From positions 3,437,501 through 3,501,500 of the forward strand of contig NC_014365.1 in NCBI RefSeq assembly GCF_000143965.1: a stretch of 64,000 bases of DNA, read 5' to 3'. The notes below the pieces were generated by a model. The model worked only from the letters and a program-made list of their open reading frames with translations, ran no database searches and was not told the origin of the DNA. The translations under genes were made by a program, and so were the position numbers. Shown here piece by piece: positions 8,986 to 15,999 of this stretch. The stretch's first letter is position 1. Every line of letters begins with the position of its first letter. This DNA comes from Desulfarculus baarsii DSM 2075. GTDB taxonomy: Bacteria > Desulfobacterota > Desulfarculia > Desulfarculales > Desulfarculaceae.

Positions 8986-9402
8986 TCAAGTCAACCCGCC
9001 GGCGGCGGCGGCCGGTTTGCTTTGGGGCTTGTGGTGGATCATATCGTCGGGCAGATCCAGGATGCCCCGGCTGAGCATCATCTGCTGGACGTTTTTGGCC
9101 TCCAGGCCTTCGCGCAGGCTGTTGGTGGCCGCGACCATGTCGATGACGTCGCCGCAGGTGAACACGTCGAGGGCGGCGTAGCCGTATTCGGGCCAGGTGT
9201 GGATGGAAAAATGCGACTCGCTGATGATGATCATGCCACTGACGCCCTGGGGCGCGAACTGGTGGAAATAAGGCTTGATCATCGTGGCGCCGGACGCTTC
9301 CACCGCCGCGATCATGGCCGCTTCAATTCGTTGGGGATCATCCAGAATGGCGGCGGGGCAGCCGTGGAGTTCGAGGATGAGGTGTTGGCCCAGTGCTTTC
9401 AT
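8986..9402 (-). CDS. speD: S-adenosylmethionine decarboxylase proenzyme
   Basis: A 138-residue bacterial class 1B SpeD (SpeH type). The self-cleavage site is in SESHFSIHTWPEYGY, where Ser becomes the pyruvoyl group; VFTCG supplies the conserved Cys proton donor. It makes decarboxylated SAM for the adjacent speE product. The start is set at ATG 9402 (MKALGQHLILELHG), a typical family N-terminus, with a G-rich site six bases upstream. ATG 9408 is an in-frame alternative. The long in-frame stretch upstream is not conserved-looking and is left out. The C-terminal tail (HHKPQSKPAAAAGGLT) is low complexity. Confidence 0.93.
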   Translation of the reverse strand: MKALGQHLILELHGCPAAILDDPQRIEAAMIAAVEASGATMIKPYFHQFAPQGVSGMIIISESHFSIHTWPEYGYAALDVFTCGDVIDMVAATNSLREGLEAKNVQQMMLSRGILDLPDDMIHHKPQSKPAAAAGGLT

Positions 9403-10003
9403 TGCCATCCCCCGCGTGACGCCGGCCTCGGCCTCCCGCCGGGGGAGCCGCTTGCCGCGTCCAGGTTGCCAGGGTTTTTCCAGCCTAGGCCCAGCGCCTT
9501 GATTCATCGGCCGGAAACATCTAAACGCGGCCATCCAGCCGCAGAACCCCAGGCCGGCCAACGGGCCAACCAGCGCTGCAAGTCGGCGCCTCGCCAGACC
9601 GGCGAGGGCTGCTTGAATTATTTGCGCCTCAAACCACTCCGCCCGCGATCCACGCCGAAACTTATCGGCCTGGGGCGAGGGAGCGCCGCATGGGGTCCCC
9701 CTTTTCACTCGTTCGCCGCGACCCGACAACGGAACGCGGCGCATCAAAAAGTATGTTCAGCGACCGCAATTGATACACCATCGCCCCCAGGCCGTCAATA
9801 GCGCTTTAACCCCGCCGATCAAAAAACGACGCCTTTTTGTTATGCTTTTTATTAACGCTGCGTTATCATTAATTATCCCACAATGTGGGCAACTGGTGAA
9901 CAAACCGGCTTTACCGAACGGTTATCTTTGGTTATCCATATTGACGCCAGCCAGGCGTGGGCCTAACATAAATGAAAGGCTTTTTCTCATAAGGGGACGG
10001 GAT
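9403..10003. other. Divergent intergenic region between speD and ihfA
   Basis: A 600-base gap without a supportable gene. Its left two thirds is GC-rich. From about 9770 it becomes AT-rich and holds a short perfect inverted repeat, CCCACA-A-TGTGGG (9877-9889), and the ihfA promoter. The AT-rich segment could be a binding site for nucleoid proteins, including IHF itself, but I cannot pick a confident site. Confidence 0.45.
9941..9969 (+). promoter_or_regulatory. Sigma-70-like promoter of ihfA
   Basis: TTGACG (9941-9946), a 17-base spacer and TAACAT (9964-9969), ending 34 bases before the ihfA ATG. AAGGGG lies upstream of that ATG as ribosome site. Confidence 0.55.
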
Positions 10004-10285
10004 ATGACTCTGACCAAAGCGGACATTATCGCGCGCGTCTACGCCAATGGTCAGTTGACCAAAGCCGAAGCCGCCGACTCCATCGAAGAATCGCTTCGAT
10101 TGATCAAGGAGGCCCTGGGCTCGGGCGATGAGGTGCTGGTCAGCGGATTCGGCAAGTGGTCGGTCCGCGACAAGAACCAGCGCCGTGGCCGCAACCCTCA
10201 GACCGGCGACCCGCTGACCCTGCCGCCACGCCGGGTTGTGACCTTCCGGCCTTCGCGGGTGCTCAAGGCCAAGATTCAGCCATAA
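10004..10285 (+). CDS. ihfA: Integration host factor alpha subunit
   Basis: A 93-residue HU/IHF-family DNA-bending protein. MTLTKADIIARVYANGQLTK, the central LVSGFGKWSVRDKNQRRGRN and the arm-end segment RRVVTFRPSRVLK match IhfA more closely than HU (the DKNQR-GRNP-TG arm signature is retained as RGRNPQTGDPLTLPPRR). It binds specific sites as a heterodimer with IhfB, which is not in this window. The start is ATG 10004 with AAGGGG upstream; in-frame sequence further left runs through the promoter and is not coding. Confidence 0.9.
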   Translation: MTLTKADIIARVYANGQLTKAEAADSIEESLRLIKEALGSGDEVLVSGFGKWSVRDKNQRRGRNPQTGDPLTLPPRRVVTFRPSRVLKAKIQP

Positions 10286-10493
10286 CACCGCCGCCAGCCC
10301 CCTGGCCAAGCGTGGGAGCAGGATCGGCGAAACGCCGTCCGCTGGGTATTTTTTTCGCGGGATGGCGTTATTTTTTCGCACCGCCTCACGGCGCATCAAA
10401 GAATATCTAGCTGATTTAACATCTTATTTTGGCCGCAACGCCTTTGGCGCGCATCGTGCATTTCTCGCTCTCAACAACATCGGGAGGTGAGAA

Positions 10494-10673
10494 ATGGCCG
10501 CCAACAGCGCCACGGCCGACCAGGCCCAAACACAATACGGCAAAACCGTGCGCCTGACCGTTGGCCAGTTGTTCGAAGCCCTGCAGGACGCCCTGGCCGA
10601 CGACGAACTCGTCGTGGCCGCGGCCAAGGGCATCCTGGCCCGCAACGGCCTGCTGGCCCCGCGCCAGCGCTGA
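10494..10673 (+). CDS. Small soluble protein, 59 residues, unknown
   Basis: A short gene preceded by a near-ideal ribosome site (GGGAGGTGAG, 10482-10491) directly before ATG 10494. The product begins MAANSATADQAQTQYGK and continues with an acidic predicted helix (VGQLFEALQDALADDEL) before a basic end (RQR). No Cys, membrane segment or known motif is seen. The strong ribosome site and its position at the head of several same-strand small genes argue that it is real. Function unknown. Confidence 0.6.
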   Translation: MAANSATADQAQTQYGKTVRLTVGQLFEALQDALADDELVVAAAKGILARNGLLAPRQR

Positions 10674-10776
10674 GCCAGCCAAGGGGCCTTGACCCCGCCG
10701 CCGGCCTCGCGTAACCTTTGGCGGATCGACTGTTTCCGTCGCGCCTTTTTCGCGCGCCAAACCAGGATGCGAGGCC

Positions 10777-11034
10777 ATGCCCAAATTCAGCCACCGCTTC
10801 ATCGAGACCCTCGACGGCTTCATCGCCTTCGGCCTGGACCGGGCCACCGACCAGGAGGCGGTCAACGCCTATCTACAGATGTTTTCCGACGACGACTGCA
10901 TGGCGGCGATCCTGCCGCGCATGAGCGACGAGGAGCTCGGCCATGTCTTTGACCTGGTCAGCCGCCTGCTGCGTCGCCACTTCGATGAAGACGAGTATCA
11001 CGCCCTGTTTTTGAAAGAGCCCCACGCCCATTAG
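10777..11034 (+). CDS. Small acidic protein, 85 residues, unknown
   Basis: MPKFSHRFIETLDGFIAFGL, then a helical acidic body with RMSDEELGHVFDLVSRLLRR and a His-containing tail (EPHAH). Soluble, without a signal peptide. It sits 30 bases upstream of the next gene on the same strand and is probably co-transcribed with it. I recognise no family. Confidence 0.6.
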   Translation: MPKFSHRFIETLDGFIAFGLDRATDQEAVNAYLQMFSDDDCMAAILPRMSDEELGHVFDLVSRLLRRHFDEDEYHALFLKEPHAH

Positions 11035-11064
11035 TCCACATCGTTTTTCGGAGGGGGTGCGTCG

Positions 11065-12189
11065 ATGAACCAGAACGCCTTACCCACCATCCGGGCCATC
11101 CTGGAAGGCGCTTTTTTTTCGCCGCTACGCCTGGAAGACTGGCCGGCCTTCCTCTTTGGCCAGCCGGGCCTGCTGGGCCTGGAGGACGAAGAGGCCTTTG
11201 ACCTTTTCGTGCGCGCCGCCGTCGTCGCCCAGACCGTACACCCCGAACAATGCCAGGACGGCCAGCCCCTGGAGTGGCTTTTCGCCATCGACGACCACGC
11301 CGTCGAGTTGGCCCACGCCCTGGCCGAGATGCGCGTCGATCGCCCGCTTTTGTTCCACCGCATGCTGCTGTCGCTGCCGGCGGTGAGCGAGGGCCGCCTG
11401 GACCCCCGCGATTTCGACGTGGTCGAGGATTTTCTGGCCAGCGCCCTGCATCAAAACATGGAGCTGCGCCAGGCCGCCGCCGCCGAGATCGACGTGCTGG
11501 CCGGCCGTGGCCTGCGCGCCGCCGGCCTGGACCCGGACAACCCGCCGGCCCAACTGGCCGAGGTCGCCGCCGCCCTGCTGGCCCGGCCCGAGGCCAGGCA
11601 ATGCCACAGCGACCTGGAGCTTCTGTATTGGCTGACCGAGGGCGACCAGCGCCCCGCCGACGCCCTGGCCCTGGGCGCGGTGGTGGAGGCCTGGCGGCGC
11701 TGGGCCGCGGCGGCCAGCGCCCAGCCCCAAGGCCTGGGCCTGTTGCGGCGCCTGCTCCCCGCGCTGGATCTGACCGCCGACGACCTGGCCGAGCACGCAC
11801 CGACCCGGCACCAGGAAAACCCCGTGATCACCGCCCAGTGCCCCTTTTGCGGCCGGCAATCCAGCCTGGCCCTGGGCCGGGTGATCAAAGAGCTGACCCG
11901 CTGCCCCCATCTGATCTTCGTCGGCACCAGCGACGAGGCCCACCTCTTTGAGGTGCTGCGCCACTTCGCCCTGGGCCGCGACGTGGAAAACCTGCTGGAA
12001 TCGTATTACAACTCGCCCGACGACCTGGATCTCTACGCCACCTTCGTCAACGACATGTGCGAGATGCTCATCGACCAGGGCCGCCTGGATTCCGTGCCCG
12101 TGGCCTGCGAAAGCACGCCCAAGGCCTTTCACTACCTGCGGGCCTATTTCGCGCGCCAGGACGACGAAGACGAGCCCACCAAACACTGA
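11065..12189 (+). CDS. Uncharacterised protein with a CxxC site, 374 residues
   Basis: A mostly alpha-helical soluble protein, rich in Ala, Leu, Asp and Glu, without signal or membrane segments. In the last third, AQCPFCGRQSS supplies one CxxC pair, and a further Cys lies in RCPHLIF, so a partial zinc or redox site is possible. GGAGGGGG ahead of ATG 11065 supports the start. The gene follows two small acidic genes and ends 17 bases before the M42 aminopeptidase start, so the set may be one transcript. I do not recognise the family and assign no function. Confidence 0.65.
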   Translation: MNQNALPTIRAILEGAFFSPLRLEDWPAFLFGQPGLLGLEDEEAFDLFVRAAVVAQTVHPEQCQDGQPLEWLFAIDDHAVELAHALAEMRVDRPLLFHRMLLSLPAVSEGRLDPRDFDVVEDFLASALHQNMELRQAAAAEIDVLAGRGLRAAGLDPDNPPAQLAEVAAALLARPEARQCHSDLELLYWLTEGDQRPADALALGAVVEAWRRWAAAASAQPQGLGLLRRLLPALDLTADDLAEHAPTRHQENPVITAQCPFCGRQSSLALGRVIKELTRCPHLIFVGTSDEAHLFEVLRHFALGRDVENLLESYYNSPDDLDLYATFVNDMCEMLIDQGRLDSVPVACESTPKAFHYLRAYFARQDDEDEPTKH

Positions 12190-12206
12190 CAAGCCGCGAG
12201 AAGCCA

Positions 12207-13274
12207 ATGGACCTGTTCGAGACTCTCCGCGCCCTCTGCGCGCCCCTGGGCCCCTCGGGCCGCGAGGACCAGGTGCGCGCCCTCATCGGCCAGTTGGCCG
12301 GGCCCCACGCCCATCGTCTGGAAACCGACCGCATGGGCAACCTGCGCGCCTGGATCAACCCCGAGCGCCGGCCCCTTCTGATGCTCGACGCCCACATGGA
12401 CGAGGTCTGTTTCGTCGTCCAGCGCATCGAGCAGGGCGGCTGGCTGCGCATCGCCGCCACCGCCGGCTTCGAGCCCCGCGTGCTGCCAGGCGCGCGGGTA
12501 ATCATCCAGCCCCGGCCGGGCCGCGAGGTCGTCGGCGTGGTCGGCCTCCTGCCGCCCCACCTGGAAACCCCGGCCGACCGCGAAAAGGCCCTGCCCATCG
12601 AGCGATTGTTCGTCGACATCGGCGCGGCCAGCGAACAGGAGGCCCGCGAGGCCGGCGTGGAGGTCGGCTCGCCGGCGGTGGCCGACGCCGGCGGCGGCCG
12701 CCTGGGCGCAAAAGGCTTTTATCAGCGCAACCTGGACGACCGGGCCGGTTGCGCGGCGCTGCTGGAGCTGCTGCGCCGCCTGGCCATCGATCCACCCGAC
12801 CTGGGCGTGGTCTGCAACTTCGCCGTGGCCGAGGAAGTCGGCCTGCGCGGGGCCACCACCGCCGCCTTCGACCTGGATCCGGACCTGGCCCTGGCCGTGG
12901 ACGTGACCATGGCCGACACGCCCGGGGCCGATCCGGCCAAGCAGGTCAGCACGCTGGGCGGGGGGCCGGTGGTCACGGTGCTCGACGGGCGGATCGTCGT
13001 GCCCTGGGCGATGGTCGATTCGCTGGAAGAGGCGGCCAAGGCCATCGGCGCGCCCATCCAGCGCAAGACGCCACCCTACGGCGGCACCGACGCCGGGGCC
13101 ATCCATTTGGCCCGGGGCGGCGTGCCCTGCGGGGTGCTCTCCATCCCCGGCCGCTACATCCACTCGCCTGTTTCGCTGATCAACCTGGATGACCTGGCCG
13201 CCACCGTCGATGTGCTGGAGCGCTGGGCGCGTTCGGCGGGCCAGTTGGCCGAGCTTTTGGCTGGCCGGCGCTGA
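12207..13274 (+). CDS. M42-family metallo-aminopeptidase
   Basis: A 355-residue di-metal aminopeptidase of the M42 (glutamyl aminopeptidase/PepA-like, cellulase M) family. Expected metal and catalytic residues are present: His in MLDAHMDEV, bridging Asp in NLDDRAG, the Glu pair in VAEEVGLRG, Asp in AVDVTMAD and His in RYIHSPVSLI. The family removes N-terminal residues from peptides as cytoplasmic tetrahedral dodecamers. The start is ATG 12207 (MDLFETLRALCAPLGPSGRE), the usual family N-terminus; upstream in-frame sequence overlaps the previous gene and is a shadow. Side-chain preference cannot be judged. Confidence 0.88.
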   Translation: MDLFETLRALCAPLGPSGREDQVRALIGQLAGPHAHRLETDRMGNLRAWINPERRPLLMLDAHMDEVCFVVQRIEQGGWLRIAATAGFEPRVLPGARVIIQPRPGREVVGVVGLLPPHLETPADREKALPIERLFVDIGAASEQEAREAGVEVGSPAVADAGGGRLGAKGFYQRNLDDRAGCAALLELLRRLAIDPPDLGVVCNFAVAEEVGLRGATTAAFDLDPDLALAVDVTMADTPGADPAKQVSTLGGGPVVTVLDGRIVVPWAMVDSLEEAAKAIGAPIQRKTPPYGGTDAGAIHLARGGVPCGVLSIPGRYIHSPVSLINLDDLAATVDVLERWARSAGQLAELLAGRR

Positions 13275-13334
13275 GGCCGGCAAAAACAAAGGCCGGCCCA
13301 GAAGGCCGACCGGATTGCCAGGCGGGTTTGGCGC

Positions 13335-13628
13335 TCAGGCCGAAAGATCGCCGTCGCCGCCCATGGGCCCGAAAAAGCCCTTGAGCAAGGCCGGGGTGGG
13401 GTCGAAGTCCGACTCGGCCAGGTAACGTCGTTGATCTTCCCGCGCCCGCGTGGCGTCCTTGCGCCCGGTGCGGTAAAGGCCGACCAAACCCTGCTCCAGC
13501 AGGTCGTCCATGGTCTGAATCTGGTTTGGTTTGGGCGGCCCGACCACCAGCTCGTAGACGCTGGCCGTGACGATGCGCGTCACGCGCTCGGGTTGACAGT
13601 TGGCCACCCAATGGCCTAATTGGCTCAC
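13335..13628 (-). CDS. Small hypothetical protein, 97 residues
   Basis: Leftward gene convergent with the M42 peptidase. Start GTG 13628 has GGAGGAT six bases upstream and gives a product beginning VSQLGHWVANCQPERVTRI. The rest is a soluble mixed domain with LVVGPPKPNQIQTMDDLLEQ and a Gly/Asp-rich end. No signal peptide, membrane segment or recognised motif. Its neighbours do not suggest a role. Confidence 0.55.
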   Translation of the reverse strand: MSQLGHWVANCQPERVTRIVTASVYELVVGPPKPNQIQTMDDLLEQGLVGLYRTGRKDATRAREDQRRYLAESDFDPTPALLKGFFGPMGGDGDLSA

Positions 13629-13863
13629 GACTATCCTCCGAGTCCCCTCCTGCGGCGCTCCCAATACGCCGTGGACACTCTATTAATCGGTAAGCCAGTG
13701 TGGTTCCTTGAAGGCTTTTTGCGGTTCGCAGGGCCACAAAGCCGGACCAAAGCGCCAGCGTCGATTCATCTGGCCGTAATCACGGTCGATCGGCCGAGAA
13801 TTTTTTTTGGGCCCCGGCCGCCACTGGGTTATCCTGAAACAACCCGCGCGGAGGAGCATTGTC

Positions 13864-14712
13864 ATGAGCCTGATCTTGTTGAGCCTGGCCGTTTTGGCGG
13901 CCCTGATGCTGTTGGCCGGTCCGGCCGATTTTCTGGGGAGACCCACGCCGCTGGTCATCGGCCATCGGGGCTGCCCGGCCCGCCGCCCGGAAAACACCAT
14001 GGCTTCTTTTGAGCAAGCCATCGCCGAGGGCGCCGACATGATCGAACTCGATGTCCAGCTCAGCGCCGACTGCCAACTGGTGGTCATCCACGACGCCACC
14101 CTGGAGCGCACCACCAACGGCCACGGCCTGGTGGCCATGCACACCCTGGAGCAACTGCGCGGCCTGGACGCCGGCGGCTGGTTCGACCCACGCTTGGCCG
14201 ATCAACGCCCACCCACCCTGGCCGAGGTCTTTGAGGCCTTTGGCCAACGAACGCTGATCAACGTCGAGATCAAGGCCGAGGCTTTGTGCCTGCCCCTGCC
14301 GGGCTGGACGGTGGTGGAGTTGACGCTGGCCGAGATAGCCCGTTGCGGCCTGGAGCGCACGACGGTGGTCTCCAGCATGAGCTTCGACGCCCTGCTGATG
14401 GCCCGCGCCATCAACCCGCGCCTGAACCTGGCCGTGCTGGCCCACGGCCCCAAGCCGGGCATCGACACGGCCATGCTCTGCCAGGCCATCGGCGCGCGCG
14501 CGTTCAACTTTCACATCTCCAGCGTCACGCGGGATCTGACCGAAAGCCTGCACCGAGCCGGCCTGCTGGCCCTGCCCTACGCCGACGCCAGCGTCACGCC
14601 GTCGGCCATGGCCAGGGCCCTGGAGCTGGGCTGCGACGGCTTTTTCGCCGACGACCCGGCGGCCCTGCGCGCCATGATCGACAAACAGGGCGGAGCCAAA
14701 GCCGCGCGATGA
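13864..14712 (+). CDS. Membrane-anchored glycerophosphodiester phosphodiesterase
   Basis: A 282-residue GDPD-family TIM barrel that hydrolyses glycerophosphodiesters to glycerol 3-phosphate and an alcohol. The motifs are IGHRGCPARRPENT (catalytic His and Arg, metal Glu), IELDVQLSADCQ (metal Glu and Asp) and VVIHDATLERTTNG (second catalytic His). One hydrophobic N-terminal helix (about residues 1-19) should anchor it in the inner membrane, with the barrel likely on the periplasmic side. Start ATG 13864 is set by GGAGGAG upstream; a longer frame to 13807 has no ribosome site. Single gene, convergent with the aminotransferase. Confidence 0.9.
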   Translation: MSLILLSLAVLAALMLLAGPADFLGRPTPLVIGHRGCPARRPENTMASFEQAIAEGADMIELDVQLSADCQLVVIHDATLERTTNGHGLVAMHTLEQLRGLDAGGWFDPRLADQRPPTLAEVFEAFGQRTLINVEIKAEALCLPLPGWTVVELTLAEIARCGLERTTVVSSMSFDALLMARAINPRLNLAVLAHGPKPGIDTAMLCQAIGARAFNFHISSVTRDLTESLHRAGLLALPYADASVTPSAMARALELGCDGFFADDPAALRAMIDKQGGAKAAR

Positions 14713-14806
14713 GCATGAAATAATGATGGATGGTCGGATGCCGGCCCCTGGAGGCCGCTGGGCGCGGAGGCGGCGCGGTTGAGCTAACCCAGCGTTTTAT
14801 GTGCGG

Positions 14807-14851
14807 AACTTGCCAGCCCCCAACCCGCCAGGCCCCAACCTGCCAGCCCCT
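14807..14851. repeat. Three 15-bp imperfect direct repeats at the aminotransferase 3' end
   Basis: Three adjacent 15-base units, consensus AACCTGCCAGCCCCC, at 14807-14821, 14822-14836 and 14837-14851, running into the stop codon of the leftward aminotransferase gene. Differences are two or three bases per copy. Confidence 0.65.
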
Positions 14852-15839
14852 AGAGGCCGATGGGCGTGGATGCGTCGGGGTTGTGCTTGATGTCGTCGCG
14901 GATCAGGGCCAGCAAGCGGCGGGCCACCGGGCCGACCTTGCCGTCGCCGATGGCCTGGCCGTCCAGGCGGCTGGCCGGCAGGACGTCCAGGGTGGTGCCG
15001 AAGAACATGGCCTCCTTGGCCGCCACCAGGTCTTCGACGGTCAGCGGGCCACGCACGACTTCCTTGAGCAGGCCCTCCTCGACCAAACGGCCGGCCAGCT
15101 CCACGCAACGCCGGGCGGTGGTGCCTTCGAGGATGTTGTCGGGCTCGGGCAGGCAGAGGCGGCCGTTCTGGTCGACCAGACCGAAGTTTTCGGTGGCGCC
15201 CTCGGTGAGGTGGTCGTTGTCGTCGACGCCCACGGCGAAGCTCCAGCCCCGGCTGACGGCCTCGCGCTTGAGCAGGACGTTGGGCAGGTAGTTGCAGCTC
15301 TTGACCGCCGCGTAGAAGCCGCTCTTGGCCGGCACGCGGCTGACGCCCATGTTGACGCCCAACTCGTAGGCCTGGGCCGCCGGCGCGTGCAGGCTGGAGA
15401 CCATCACGTAGACGCCGGGCCGCGGGCACTCGAAGGGGTTGGTGGTGAACCCGCCGGGGCCACGGCTGACGTAGATGCGGATCATGCAGTCGGCGCGGCC
15501 GCCAGCCCGGGCCACGGCCGCGCAAAGGGCCTTGAACTCGCCGGGCGTATGCGGCAAATCCAGATGGATGGAATGGGCCGAGTTGGCCAGGCGGTCCAGA
15601 TGGCGATCGAACTGATAAACCCGGCCGGCCACGCACTTGCAAGCCTCGAACACGCCGTCTCCACGATGTACCAGATGATCGTCCAGCGGGGCGCTCATCA
15701 GCCACGGCTGGGTGACAATGCCGCCCAACCACGTGGAATACATGGCGAAATATTCAGCAGCCCACGGACGCTCCACAGCCCGAAGCCGGGCCACGGCCGT
15801 TTGCTCATCCAGCACCTTCATGTCGGCAAATCCACTCAT
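14850..15839 (-). CDS. Class IV PLP aminotransferase (branched-chain aminotransferase-like)
   Basis: A 329-residue fold-type IV PLP enzyme. HRGDGVFEACKCVAGRVYQ is the substrate-side strand, the Lys in AAVKSCNYLPNVLLKREA is the expected Schiff-base residue, and TEGATENFGLV and LEGTTARR are the usual phosphate-binding motifs. The family includes IlvE, D-amino acid transaminase and aminodeoxychorismate lyase. The overall shape favours a branched-chain or D-amino acid aminotransferase, but I cannot separate these. Start ATG 15839 (MSGFADMKVLDEQ) is chosen; the ribosome site is weak and ATG 15821 is possible. Confidence 0.82.
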   Translation of the reverse strand: MSGFADMKVLDEQTAVARLRAVERPWAAEYFAMYSTWLGGIVTQPWLMSAPLDDHLVHRGDGVFEACKCVAGRVYQFDRHLDRLANSAHSIHLDLPHTPGEFKALCAAVARAGGRADCMIRIYVSRGPGGFTTNPFECPRPGVYVMVSSLHAPAAQAYELGVNMGVSRVPAKSGFYAAVKSCNYLPNVLLKREAVSRGWSFAVGVDDNDHLTEGATENFGLVDQNGRLCLPEPDNILEGTTARRCVELAGRLVEEGLLKEVVRGPLTVEDLVAAKEAMFFGTTLDVLPASRLDGQAIGDGKVGPVARRLLALIRDDIKHNPDASTPIGL

Positions 15840-15910
15840 GGGCCAGACTCTACACCCCGCGCCAGCCACCGGCAAGCATTTTCACCGCCGCCGGCCACTG
15901 CTGATAGCAC

Positions 15911-15939
15911 TTGCGCTGGCGGGCGCGCGCATGAATAAT
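15911..15939 (+). promoter_or_regulatory. Likely promoter of the acyltransferase-GpsA fusion gene
   Basis: TTGCGC (15911-15916), 17 bases, AATAAT (15934-15939), about 60 bases before the start at 16000; an AAGGAGG ribosome site follows near 15988. Sequence match only. Confidence 0.4.
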
Positions 15940-15999
15940 TCAGCTAGCGTAAAATAGGCCCCAGGTTGTGGGCCAGGCGCGCCATCAAGGAGGTTACCC

